Shown here: positions 1 through 7,473 of the stretch, piece after piece
Position numbering within the stretch: position 1 is the first letter of the stretch
Layout of the letters: each line of letters opens with the position of its first letter
Assembly: GCA_030613505.1 (NCBI GenBank)
Contig: JAUWLW010000015.1
Span: forward strand, 1 to 57,878
Length of the DNA stretch: 57,878 bases
Source of the DNA: Candidatus Zixiibacteriota bacterium
GTDB taxonomy: Bacteria > RBG-13-66-14 > B26-G2 > WVWN01
Direction: 5' to 3'
Position numbers and translations under genes: made by a program
Notes under the pieces: generated by a model
What the model saw: the letters and a program-made list of their open reading frames with translations, nothing else
Database searches by the model: none
What the model was told of the DNA's origin: nothing

Positions 1-654
1 AGGATAAGAGAATTGGGCCTGGGCGAGTCGGCCTCCTTCGGCCTTTTGGGGTATCCCGTCCTCCAGGCGGTGGACATAATTATCTACAAGGCGAACGCCG
101 TCCCGGTGGGCGAGGACCAACTCCCGCATCTGGAGCTCAGCCGCGAGATGGCGCGGCGTTTCAACCATCTCTTCGGCGAGGTCTTCGTGGAGCCGCAAGC
201 CCTGCTCACGACGACGGCGCGACTTCCGGGCACGGACGGCCGTAAGATGTCGAAGTCCTACGGCAACGCCGTCTTCATTAAAGACCCGCCGCGGGAGGTC
301 GAGAAGAAGATAAAGATGATGTTCACCGACCCCAAGCGCGTCTATCGCCGCGACCCGGGCCACCCCGACGAGTGCAACGTTTACTTCTATCGCCGGCTGT
401 ACGAGGCGGCGGATGCGGAAGGAGTTTACGAGGATTGCAAGCAAGCCCGCATCGGCTGTACCGACTGCAAGCTGGCGTTGGCCGTGGCGGTCAACGATTA
501 CCTCGAGCCCATCCGCGAGAAACGCGCGGCGTTCGAGCGACGGCCGGATTATCTACGCGAAGTGCTCGACGACGGCGCTCGGCGCGCGCGCGAAGTGGCG
601 AAGCGGACTTGCGACCGGGCGTACGACGCGGTGCGCCTTACCAGGGAGAGGTGA
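1..654 (+). CDS. trpS: Tryptophanyl-tRNA synthetase, C-terminal part (5' end outside window)
   Basis: Class I aminoacyl-tRNA synthetase that charges tRNA-Trp with tryptophan in the cytoplasm. The frame is open from base 1, so the N-terminal third, including the HIGH motif, lies upstream; 217 residues are visible and the family is usually about 330. The GEDQ segment that follows the Rossmann core is present (VGEDQLPHLELSREMARRFN), and the KMSKS loop sits at bases 244-258 within GRKMSKSYGN. The C-terminal helical domain is intact. It ends 9 bases before scpA, as the first visible member of a run of same-strand housekeeping genes. The family assignment is secure; the true start cannot be seen. 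Confidence 0.95.
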   Translation, partial: RIRELGLGESASFGLLGYPVLQAVDIIIYKANAVPVGEDQLPHLELSREMARRFNHLFGEVFVEPQALLTTTARLPGTDGRKMSKSYGNAVFIKDPPREVEKKIKMMFTDPKRVYRRDPGHPDECNVYFYRRLYEAADAEGVYEDCKQARIGCTDCKLALAVAVNDYLEPIREKRAAFERRPDYLREVLDDGARRAREVAKRTCDRAYDAVRLTRER

Positions 655-663
655 GGGTCAAAG

Positions 664-1371
664 GTGACGGATTACCGCGTACGGCTGCCCGTATACGAAG
701 GCCCCCTCGACTTGCTGTTGTTCCTCATCCAGAAGGATGAGATCGACATTTACGACATACCCATCTCGCGCGTAACCGAACAGTACATAACGTACCTCGA
801 GTTAATGCAAGAGCTCGACCTCGCCGTCGCGGGAGAGTTCTTCGTTATGGCCGCAACCCTGATGGAGATAAAATCGGCGATGCTTCTGCCGCGGGGGGAA
901 GCTCCCGCGGTCGAGGGCGCGGAAGACCCGCGCGCCGCCTTGATAGCGCAATTGCTCGAGTACCAGCGGTACAAGGGCGCCGCGGGCGAGCTGACGGTCC
1001 GCGAAGAGGAGCAGTCGTCGAAATATCCCGCCGGGGGGGACGGCCGCTTCAGCGGCGGGACGGCCTCCGGCGAGTCGATATTTATCCTCCTCGACGCGCT
1101 CCGGGGAGTGTTGGCCCGCGCCCCCGAAGCGCGCGACGTGGTCCCCGGACGCCGCGGCCCTACGCTCGATGAACGGCTGACGTACGTGCGGCGCCGCCTT
1201 AAGGACGCCGGCGGCCGCGTCCGCTTCGACGCGCTCTTCGAAGGGTCGCGTATCGTTATTATTGTTACTTTTCTCGCGTTGCTCGAACTTTTGCGGGCCG
1301 GCGAGTGCCGCGTCCGTCAGGACCGCACTTTCGACGAGATATGGGTATACCCGACGTTGGCGCTGGTATGA
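664..1371 (+). CDS. scpA: Segregation and condensation protein A
   Basis: Kleisin subunit of the bacterial SMC-ScpAB condensin, bridging the SMC heads during chromosome segregation. The N-terminal signature YEGPLDLLLFLIQKDEIDIY is present near residues 10-29, and the C-terminal winged-helix part (FLALLELLRAGECRVRQD) binds the second SMC head. Its 235 residues are in the usual range of 230-270. It starts with GTG at 664, since no ATG fits before the conserved motif. Its TGA stop overlaps the ATG of scpB (ATGA), so the two partners are translationally coupled, as in many genomes. Confidence 0.94.
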   Translation: MTDYRVRLPVYEGPLDLLLFLIQKDEIDIYDIPISRVTEQYITYLELMQELDLAVAGEFFVMAATLMEIKSAMLLPRGEAPAVEGAEDPRAALIAQLLEYQRYKGAAGELTVREEEQSSKYPAGGDGRFSGGTASGESIFILLDALRGVLARAPEARDVVPGRRGPTLDERLTYVRRRLKDAGGRVRFDALFEGSRIVIIVTFLALLELLRAGECRVRQDRTFDEIWVYPTLALV

Positions 1372-1904
1372 ACGCAAACGACGAAAGACAGGACTTACCT
1401 CTCAAGAACGTGGTCGAGGCGGTGCTGTTCGTCACGCCGGACCCGTTGCCCCTGAGGAAACTCGCCGCGGTAACGGGCGCCGCGCCGGACGAACTCAGGG
1501 CGGTGATTAGGGACCTTCAAGGGGAGTACGAAGGTCGCGGCGTCGAGCTGGCGTACGTGGGGGGCGGGTACCGGTTCTTCTCCCGGCCCGAGTACGCGCT
1601 GTGGGCCAAACAGGTGCTGCCCCTCGAGAAGGGGCCCCGCTTGAGCCGAGCCGCGGTCGAGACGCTGGCGATAATCGCGTACCGGCAACCTGTCACGCGC
1701 GTCGCCGTCGAGGAGGTCCGGGGCGTTAACAGCGACGCCGTTTTGAAGACTTTGCTCGAGAAGAAGCTGGTTACGACCGACGGCCGCGAGGACGCTCCCG
1801 GGCGCCCCTTCCGATATCGCACCACGAAGAAATTCCTCCAACATTTCGGCCTTGCCGCCCTGGATGACCTCCCGTCGTTGGAAGAGCCCGAGACGGAGGG
1901 TTAG
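1368..1904 (+). CDS. scpB: Segregation and condensation protein B
   Basis: Dimeric winged-helix protein that binds the central part of ScpA in the SMC complex. The family pattern is clear: an N-terminal winged helix (VVEAVLFVTPDPLPLRKLAA), then LSRAAVETLAIIAYRQPVTR at mid-protein and the EDAPGRPFRYRTTKKFLQHF segment near the end. I chose ATG 1368, which overlaps the scpA stop, over an upstream in-frame codon at 1305 that would lie inside scpA. The product is 178 residues. The short acidic tail (LEEPETEG) is typical. Confidence 0.94.
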   Translation: MNANDERQDLPLKNVVEAVLFVTPDPLPLRKLAAVTGAAPDELRAVIRDLQGEYEGRGVELAYVGGGYRFFSRPEYALWAKQVLPLEKGPRLSRAAVETLAIIAYRQPVTRVAVEEVRGVNSDAVLKTLLEKKLVTTDGREDAPGRPFRYRTTKKFLQHFGLAALDDLPSLEEPETEG

Positions 1905-1911
1905 CCGCGGA

Positions 1912-3327
1912 ATGAGGGACCAACGCGGCATCCGCATCAACCGCTACCTGGCGATGTGCGGCTTGGGCGCGCGAAGGGCCGTCGAACGGTTGGTGAAGGA
2001 AGGCCGCGTCGCGGTCGACGGCGCCGTCGTCGACGACCTGGCTTTTCGCGTTCCGCCCGACGCGGCAGTTTCGGTCGGTGGCAAGGAGGTAAGGCCGCGG
2101 CGACGCTTTCGGTACGTAGCGTATAATAAAAAGCGGGGCGTTTTGACGACGACGCGAGACCCGCACCGCCGCAGGACGGTCCGCGACGAGCTGCCGCGGC
2201 AGCTGCGCGACTTGAAGCCGGTGGGCCGGCTCGACGGCGATACCGAAGGCTTGCTTCTGTTGACCGATGACGGCTCGTTTGCCCATCGCGTGGCCCACCC
2301 CTCGTTCGGCGTCGTCAAGAAGTACGTCGTAGTAGTCGGGGGCCGCGTAACGAAAAAAGACGTAGCCGCGCTCGAGCGCGGCGTCGAATTAGAGGAGGGC
2401 CACATAGGTAAGGTGAACGTGGGTTCCGTAAAGCGGTCCGGGGCGGGGTCGACCGTTTCCGTCAGCGCCGTTTACGGCCGGAAGCGTATGATCCGTCAAA
2501 TGTTCGCGGTTTTGGGTCACAAGGTAAAGGCGCTACGCCGTGTCGCCGTGGGGCCGGTAAAGCTCAGCCGGTTACGGCCCGGCGAGTGGCGGGAGCTTAC
2601 GGAAGAGGAGGTTGCGGCCCTGGGGGTTAGTGACGCCCGCGACGTCGCCGTGGTGGTAACCATGGACGGGCCGGCCGGCGTGGGTAAGAGTACCGTGGGG
2701 AAGGCCGTTGCGCGCCGGCTCGGCTTTTCGTTCGTCGAAACCGGCAAACTGTACCGGGCTTTGGCGTTAAAAGCCCTCCGCGAAGAAATCCCGCTGGACG
2801 ACGGCCCGCGTTTGGCGGGCGCGTTTGAAAGAACGGAAGTGCGGTACGCCTTGACCGATGGTGAGCCGCTGGTTGCGTTGGACGGCGAAGACGTAACGGC
2901 CGAGCTCGCGGGCGGCGACGTCGCGGACGCGGCGTCGGCGATATCGGCGTTGCCGGCGGTGCGGGAGGTTTTATTGCCGCTGCAGCGACGTTTGGCGAAA
3001 CCGCCGGGCGTGGTTGTGGAGGGCCGGGACATCGGTACGGTCGTTTTTCCGGACGCGGCCTATAAATTCTACCTCGACGCGTCGCCGGGCGAGCGGGCGA
3101 GGCGTCGCGCGGGCGACTTCGCGGCGATGGGGAAGGCCGTCGCGGCCGAAGAGGTTGAGAAGGATTTGGCGGCGCGCGACGGTCGCGACGTTGCTCGCGA
3201 CGCGGCGCCGCTCCGACGCGCCGAAGACGCGGTATACGTCGATACGACGGCGATGGCGTTCGAGGAGGTAGTCGATTTTATTGTGGAATGCGTCGAGAGA
3301 GGTGAAGCGGCTCGTACCGCGGGATAG
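1912..3327 (+). CDS. Fused 23S rRNA pseudouridine synthase (RluB/RsuA family) and cytidylate kinase
   Basis: One 471-residue open frame joins two enzymes usually made separately. Residues 1 to about 235 are an RsuA/RluB pseudouridine synthase: an S4 RNA-binding domain (INRYLAMCGLGARRAVERLV) and the catalytic motif GRLDGDTEGLLLLTDDG with the nucleophilic Asp. From about residue 247 follows cytidylate kinase (CMP + ATP to CDP + ADP): P-loop MDGPAGVGKST, ETGKLYRA, EGRDIGTVVFPDA and the C-terminal APLRRAEDAVYVDTT. No stop or restart separates them; the linker is about ten residues. ATG 1912 lies 7 bases after scpB. In actinobacteria these genes are adjacent (scpA-scpB-rluB-cmk-der), so a fusion of neighbours is a natural explanation. 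Both active-site motif sets look intact, so both activities are likely retained. Confidence 0.93.
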   Translation: MRDQRGIRINRYLAMCGLGARRAVERLVKEGRVAVDGAVVDDLAFRVPPDAAVSVGGKEVRPRRRFRYVAYNKKRGVLTTTRDPHRRRTVRDELPRQLRDLKPVGRLDGDTEGLLLLTDDGSFAHRVAHPSFGVVKKYVVVVGGRVTKKDVAALERGVELEEGHIGKVNVGSVKRSGAGSTVSVSAVYGRKRMIRQMFAVLGHKVKALRRVAVGPVKLSRLRPGEWRELTEEEVAALGVSDARDVAVVVTMDGPAGVGKSTVGKAVARRLGFSFVETGKLYRALALKALREEIPLDDGPRLAGAFERTEVRYALTDGEPLVALDGEDVTAELAGGDVADAASAISALPAVREVLLPLQRRLAKPPGVVVEGRDIGTVVFPDAAYKFYLDASPGERARRRAGDFAAMGKAVAAEEVEKDLAARDGRDVARDAAPLRRAEDAVYVDTTAMAFEEVVDFIVECVERGEAARTAG

Positions 3328-3998
3328 TGCACGTTGACGTCGGACATCTCTTGCGCTGTGCGCTGTGGCGCGTTTCGCATTTCTTCGCCGCCTGGCCGTT
3401 GGGGAAAATTTATTTCGATTTTGAGACGAGGGGCCTGGAGCACCTGCCGTTGCGCGGGGGTGTCTTGGCCGCGGCCAACCACGCCTCCTACCTAGACCCG
3501 CCGCTACTGGGAAACGCTACGCCGCGCGTGATGTACTATATGGCGCGCGCGGATTTGTTCGGCGGCAAGTTCGGCGGCCCGTTTATAAAGGCATGGGGCG
3601 CGTTCCCCATCCGGCGCGATATGTGGGCCGCCGGAGGCTTGAAAGAAGCACTCCGCAAACTCGACGAGAGAAAGCTCGTGTTATATTTTCCCGAAGGTAC
3701 GCGTACGTACGACGGCGACCTCCGAAAGCCGATGGCGGGCGCGGGTTTGTTGGCGTACGCGGCCCGGGCGCCGGTAGTGCCGGTTTACATCGACGGTACG
3801 TTTCACGTACTGCCCCGCGGCGTTAAGGTTCCCCGGCGGGCTAAAGTTACGGTCTCGTTCGGGCCCCCGGTCGACATGGCGCGGTATCGAGCGATGCCCG
3901 CATCCAAAGAGACCTACAACGTTATAGCCGCCGAAATTATGGCCGGCATCGCGGCGTTGCGCGGCGAAGCCCGGGTCGTCGGGAAGGGGTCGGCGTGA
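3327..3998 (+). CDS. plsC: 1-acyl-sn-glycerol-3-phosphate acyltransferase (PlsC family)
   Basis: Transfers an acyl chain to the sn-2 position of lysophosphatidic acid, giving phosphatidic acid at the inner membrane. It has the acyltransferase motifs NHASYLD (the NHX4D catalytic motif) and FPEGTRT, and a substrate loop GAFPIRRD between them. A hydrophobic N-terminal region (ALWRVSHFFAAWPLGKIYF) can anchor it. At 223 residues it is normal size. The GTG start overlaps the last base of the rluB-cmk stop. The order cmk-plsC-ispH is common in bacteria. Together with plsY and gpsA near 49 kb it completes phosphatidate synthesis from glycerol-3-phosphate. Confidence 0.92.
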   Translation: MHVDVGHLLRCALWRVSHFFAAWPLGKIYFDFETRGLEHLPLRGGVLAAANHASYLDPPLLGNATPRVMYYMARADLFGGKFGGPFIKAWGAFPIRRDMWAAGGLKEALRKLDERKLVLYFPEGTRTYDGDLRKPMAGAGLLAYAARAPVVPVYIDGTFHVLPRGVKVPRRAKVTVSFGPPVDMARYRAMPASKETYNVIAAEIMAGIAALRGEARVVGKGSA

Positions 3999-4843
3999 GG
4001 ATAGTCGTAGCGTCGGACGCCGGTATTTGCTACGGCGTGAAACGTGCTACGACGGCGGCGTTCGCGGCCGCGGCCACGGCGCCCGGGCCGGTGTATACGT
4101 TGGGGGAGTTAATACACAACCCGCAAGTGGTTAAACAGCTCGAGCAAATGGGGGTGCGCGTCGCCGACGACGCAGCGAGCGTTGGTACAGGCACCGTAAT
4201 CATAAGGTCGCACGGGTTACCACCCGAGGTTCTGAAAGCGCTGGAGGCTCAGGGGGCGGGAGTACTGGACCTGACCTGCCCTACCGTTAAAGCGGTCCAA
4301 CAACGGGCCGCGACCCTCGCCCGCGAGGGTTACGAGGTGGTCATAATCGGCGACCGCGACCATCCGGAGGTCGAGGCTATAGCGGGGTACGCGGGCCCGG
4401 CCGCCATTATCGTCAACTCCGAGGAAGAAGCCGCGGCCGTCCCCCGCACCGAAAAGATGGGCATCGTGATACAGACAACTCACGACGTGACTACCTGCCG
4501 GCGCATCGTCGACGTTTTGTTCGACAAGGGACGTGAAATTCGCATCTTCAACACTTTGTGCGACGCTACGGCAAAACGCCAAAAGGGCGCGCTCGAGCTC
4601 GCACGCGACGTTGACGTGATGGTCGTAGTGGGTGGCCGCAAAAGCGCCAACACAGGCCGCCTGGCGGAAATATGCCGTCGCGCCGGCGCCGAAACCCACC
4701 ACGTCGAGACGGCCGCGGAGCTAAAGGCCGATTGGTTCGGCGCTGCTGAAGCTGTAGGAGTTACCGCCGGGACGTCGACGCCCGATTGGGTAATCGACGA
4801 AGTAGTCGCGAAATTGAAGGCGTTTACGCCTGGGGCGGGCTAA
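3995..4843 (+). CDS. ispH: 4-hydroxy-3-methylbut-2-enyl diphosphate reductase
   Basis: Last step of the MEP isoprenoid pathway: reduces HMBPP to IPP and DMAPP with an iron-sulfur cluster. The three cluster cysteines are at residues 12 (GICYGVKRA), 95 (LTCPTVK) and 189 (TLCDATAKRQ). Active-site histidines are visible in ELIHNPQV, RSHG and DHPE. The length of 282 residues is that of the compact family form. GTG 3995 overlaps the plsC stop, so it is translationally coupled. Its presence implies isoprenoids, hence quinones and undecaprenyl carriers, are made by the MEP route. Confidence 0.95.
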   Translation: MRIVVASDAGICYGVKRATTAAFAAAATAPGPVYTLGELIHNPQVVKQLEQMGVRVADDAASVGTGTVIIRSHGLPPEVLKALEAQGAGVLDLTCPTVKAVQQRAATLAREGYEVVIIGDRDHPEVEAIAGYAGPAAIIVNSEEEAAAVPRTEKMGIVIQTTHDVTTCRRIVDVLFDKGREIRIFNTLCDATAKRQKGALELARDVDVMVVVGGRKSANTGRLAEICRRAGAETHHVETAAELKADWFGAAEAVGVTAGTSTPDWVIDEVVAKLKAFTPGAG

Positions 4844-4851
4844 AGAGAATC

Positions 4852-5202
4852 GTGACGTACGCGGGTGTATATTTACCTTGCGTCCTAACGTATGCTTTTG
4901 TTAATATTCGCTGCCAGATGAGAGAAGCCGTCGCGCGAGGCGTATCGTACGTTGCTTTTCTCGGCCTGTTCACGTTCCTGTACGGGCGGGGCGACGTAGC
5001 GCGACACGGCCGCCGCGGCGTCACGGTATTCGCCTGGGAGGCCGTGGGTTTCGTTTTATTCGACGTCGTTCGCGTTAAGCTGGGTTGGCCTGCGGTAACT
5101 TTTACGCCGGTTATCGGCGTCGTGGCGGCGATAAAACTGGCGTTGATCGTGCTGGCGTACAGGGGCTCGCGCGATGAGCGTAGCGCGGTAAGAAGCGGAT
5201 AA
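4852..5202 (+). CDS. Small membrane protein of unknown function
   Basis: I do not recognise the family. The chosen GTG start follows AGAGA after the ispH stop, giving 116 residues; an in-frame ATG at 4918 is an alternative. Three or four hydrophobic stretches are visible (YLPCVLTYAFVNI, VSYVAFLGLFTFLYG, VFAWEAVGFVLFDVV, GVVAAIKLALIVLAY), suggesting a polytopic inner-membrane protein with a short charged tail. It ends 17 bases before a run of three related small membrane proteins that lack its sequence motifs. No function can be assigned. Confidence 0.6.
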   Translation: MTYAGVYLPCVLTYAFVNIRCQMREAVARGVSYVAFLGLFTFLYGRGDVARHGRRGVTVFAWEAVGFVLFDVVRVKLGWPAVTFTPVIGVVAAIKLALIVLAYRGSRDERSAVRSG

Positions 5203-5219
5203 TATTCCGGAGGTAAGAT

Positions 5220-5603
5220 ATGTCTAACGGCGAAGAGCAGGAAGAAAGAACGGCGTCACCGGCCGAAGTAGAAGAGGGGAAAACGCTCGCCGCCGTAGGG
5301 TACCTCGGCATCCTCTTCTTGGTGCCGTTGCTCGCCAAGAAAGAGAACAAGTTTTGCCAGTTCCACGGCAAGCAGGGCGCGGTCCTCTTCGGCCTGGAGG
5401 TCATCGGCGTTATAGTCTTGGTCATACTGAGCTTCGTCCTCGGTTTAGTACCTTGCGCCGGTCAGGCCATCAGCTTGGTTCTTTGGCTCGCGTTCTGGGT
5501 CTGCGCGGTGGGCTTGTCTATTTGGGGCCTCGTGATGGCCCTGAAAGGCGAATACTGGAAAATGCCCGTTATCGCACCGTTGGCCGAAAAACTGAATTTT
5601 TAA
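5220..5603 (+). CDS. Small membrane protein, first of three tandem paralogs (DUF4870-like)
   Basis: A 127-residue protein with a charged N-terminus and three hydrophobic stretches. It shares a pattern with the next two genes: E-x-x-E-x-G-K-x-x-A-x-x-G-Y-L, then LFLVPLLAKKENKFCQFHGKQ, then membrane spans and a closing MALKGEYWKMPVIAPLAEKL. The K-F-C-x-x-H-x-K-Q patch resembles the conserved H-x-x-Q region of DUF4870-type membrane proteins, but the match is by eye. A strong ribosome site (GGAGG) precedes ATG 5220. The role is unknown. Confidence 0.78.
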   Translation: MSNGEEQEERTASPAEVEEGKTLAAVGYLGILFLVPLLAKKENKFCQFHGKQGAVLFGLEVIGVIVLVILSFVLGLVPCAGQAISLVLWLAFWVCAVGLSIWGLVMALKGEYWKMPVIAPLAEKLNF

Positions 5604-5676
5604 TAACGTTTTCACAGATTGCGGCGTAAACGTACGGTTTTAGTACCGACCGTTAAAACGTAGGAGGTAAAGCGGT

Positions 5677-5991
5677 ATGGCGGAAACGACATCGCTGGAA
5701 TTTTCGGCAGAGGAAATCGAAGACGGAAAAACTTTCGCGGGGATAGGATACCTGGGGATATTGTTCCTTATCCCGCTCCTGGCGAAACCCGAAAATAAAT
5801 TCTGCCGCGCGCACGCGAAACAGGGGCTCGTTCTCTGTATTGCCTGGATACTCGCCGTTATCCCGTTCATCGGATGGCTTTGGGGTATCTTCGTCTTAGT
5901 ATGCATGATCATGGGCTTGATCGCGGCTTTCAACGGTAAATACCAAAAGTTGCCCCTCTTCGGCGCGATAGCTGAGAAGCTCACGTTCTAG
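5677..5991 (+). CDS. Small membrane protein, second of three tandem paralogs (DUF4870-like)
   Basis: A 104-residue paralog of the preceding gene. It opens with an acidic stretch (FSAEEIEDGKTFAGIGYLGI), followed by FLIPLLAKPENKFCRAHAKQ, one long hydrophobic region around IAWILAVIPFIGWLWGIFVL, and the end AFNGKYQKLPLFGAIAEKL. An AGGAGG ribosome site lies 7 bases before ATG 5677. Its stop TAG shares a base with the GTG of the third copy, so those two are coupled. The conserved Cys-His pair between spans could bind a ligand or metal, which is only a guess. Confidence 0.78.
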   Translation: MAETTSLEFSAEEIEDGKTFAGIGYLGILFLIPLLAKPENKFCRAHAKQGLVLCIAWILAVIPFIGWLWGIFVLVCMIMGLIAAFNGKYQKLPLFGAIAEKLTF

Positions 5992-6320
5992 TGGCGAACG
6001 ACGCCGAGTTTACGCCCGAAGAAGTAGAAGACGGCAAAGCGCTCGCGGCGATCGGTTACCTCTGGATGTTGTTCTTTATACCGCTCGTCGTAAAACCCCG
6101 GAACCGGTTCTGCCGCGCCCACGGCAAACAGGCGATGGTATTATTCATCGCCGGCGCGTTAGTGTCGACGTTTTCTTGTTTCATCAGCCCGTTATTCGGG
6201 GGCGGGCTGGTGGGGCTTCTCATCTTCGTCGTCCAAATAGTCGCGTTGGTCAAGACGTTGCAAGGCGAGTTTTGGAAAATCCCCGGCGCATGGGACTTGG
6301 CGTCGAGGATTAACCTTTAA
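5991..6320 (+). CDS. Small membrane protein, third of three tandem paralogs (DUF4870-like)
   Basis: A 109-residue protein with the same layout as its two upstream neighbours: FTPEEVEDGKALAAIGYLWM, then PLVVKPRNRFCRAHGKQ, two hydrophobic spans and the end TLQGEFWKIPGAWDLASRI. It uses GTG at 5991, overlapping the stop of the second copy. A clear hairpin terminator follows at 6344-6366, so this gene closes the operon. Divergence among the copies, with the Arg/Lys-Phe-Cys-x-x-His patch kept, suggests maintained but distinct roles. Confidence 0.76.
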   Translation: MANDAEFTPEEVEDGKALAAIGYLWMLFFIPLVVKPRNRFCRAHGKQAMVLFIAGALVSTFSCFISPLFGGGLVGLLIFVVQIVALVKTLQGEFWKIPGAWDLASRINL

Positions 6321-6343
6321 TCGGGAGACTTAAAAGCGTTTGC

Positions 6344-6366
6344 AAACCGGCCTTCGGGCCGGTTTT
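6344..6366 (+). terminator. Rho-independent terminator after the small membrane protein operon
   Basis: A GC-rich hairpin, AAACCGGCC-TTC-GGGCCGGTTTT, starts 23 bases after the last stop and ends in a short T run. It separates the housekeeping run from the lipid A operon. Confidence 0.85.
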
Positions 6367-6375
6367 ACGCATTTG

Positions 6376-6404
6376 TTGCGGCAAGTATTTAGATATGATA
6401 GTAT
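6376..6404 (+). promoter_or_regulatory. Probable sigma-70 promoter of the ltaE-lpx operon
   Basis: TTGCGG at 6376-6381 and TAGTAT at 6399-6404 are separated by 17 bases and lie just after a terminator, 22 bases before ltaE. The position and spacing fit a housekeeping promoter; the match to consensus is moderate. Confidence 0.55.
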
Positions 6405-6425
6405 TTCGTTCGGTGGCTTAAGGCG

Positions 6426-7466
6426 ATGGCGAATACGGTCGACTTACGTAGCGATACGGTTACTAAGCCCTCGCCCGCGATGCGGGAGGAGATGGCTCGG
6501 GCCGAGGTCGGCGACGACGTCTACCGCGAAGACCCGACCGTTAACCGTCTCCAGAAGCTAGTGGCCGAGCTATTGGGTAAAGAGGCCGGCCTTTTTATGC
6601 CCTCCGGCACGATGTCAAACCAGGTGGCGGTGAGGGCGGCTTGCCGCGGGGCCGAGGCGATTTGCGACGCGGAAGGGCATACCTTTCATTACGAGATGGC
6701 CGGCGCGGCGGCACGGTCCGGCATCCAGCTGTTCCCCGTCGCCGGCGAACGCGGCGTCTTGACGTGGGCTGACGTGGAAGGGGCGATACGCCCCGTCGCC
6801 GATTACTTTCCTCGCACCGGCCTTATATGTCTCGAGAACACGCATAACCGCGCGGGCGGTACCGTTTACCCGCTCGACGTTATGGCCGACGTCGGCGAGA
6901 AGGCCCGAGCGCGCGGCATCCCGGTGCACCTCGACGGCGCCCGTTTGTGGAACGCGGCCGTCGCCACCGGTGTCCCCTTGTCGGCGTACGCCGCCTGTGC
7001 CGATAGCGTATCGGTGTGCTTCTCCAAAGGGTTGGGGGCGCCGGTCGGATCCTGCCTGTGCGGCACGCGCGAGTTCGTCGAAGAGGCGATTATGGTGCGG
7101 CGTTCTTTCGGCGGCGCGATGAGGCAGGCCGGCGTATTAGCCGCCGCCGCCCTTTACGCCGTCGAACACAACGTGGACCGGCTTGCCGACGACCATCGCC
7201 GCGCCGGCGCCCTGGCGGAAGGGTTAGCCGACATAGCCGTCTTCGCCGTCGAGCCCCCGCAAACCAATATCGTAATGGTAGACGTCGTTAACGAGGCCGT
7301 CGCGGCCGCGGCCCTGACTGACTTCCTCGAGGAAGCCGGCATATTGGTCCACGCGGTCGGGCCCCGCCGCATACGCGCCGTCACGCATTTGGATTTGGAC
7401 GACGCCGACGTCGAGCGCGCCCTCCGTGCATTCGAGGATGCAGTCGCGAGGTTGCGGCCGAGCTGA
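6426..7466 (+). CDS. ltaE: Low-specificity L-threonine aldolase
   Basis: PLP enzyme splitting L-threonine or allo-threonine into glycine and acetaldehyde. The start VDLRSDTVTKPSPAMREEMA is the family hallmark, and the PLP lysine is K201 in VCFSKGLGAPVGS. The residues ENTHNRAGGTVYPL and HLDGARLWNA, which line the cofactor pocket, are present. Length 346 is typical. It is the first gene after the promoter at 6376 and ends 7 bases before lpxB. A threonine aldolase at the head of a lipid A operon has no obvious pathway reason and may simply share the promoter. Glycine production could feed one-carbon metabolism along with fhs at 30 kb. Confidence 0.93.
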   Translation: MANTVDLRSDTVTKPSPAMREEMARAEVGDDVYREDPTVNRLQKLVAELLGKEAGLFMPSGTMSNQVAVRAACRGAEAICDAEGHTFHYEMAGAAARSGIQLFPVAGERGVLTWADVEGAIRPVADYFPRTGLICLENTHNRAGGTVYPLDVMADVGEKARARGIPVHLDGARLWNAAVATGVPLSAYAACADSVSVCFSKGLGAPVGSCLCGTREFVEEAIMVRRSFGGAMRQAGVLAAAALYAVEHNVDRLADDHRRAGALAEGLADIAVFAVEPPQTNIVMVDVVNEAVAAAALTDFLEEAGILVHAVGPRRIRAVTHLDLDDADVERALRAFEDAVARLRPS

Positions 7467-7473
7467 TTACGTT

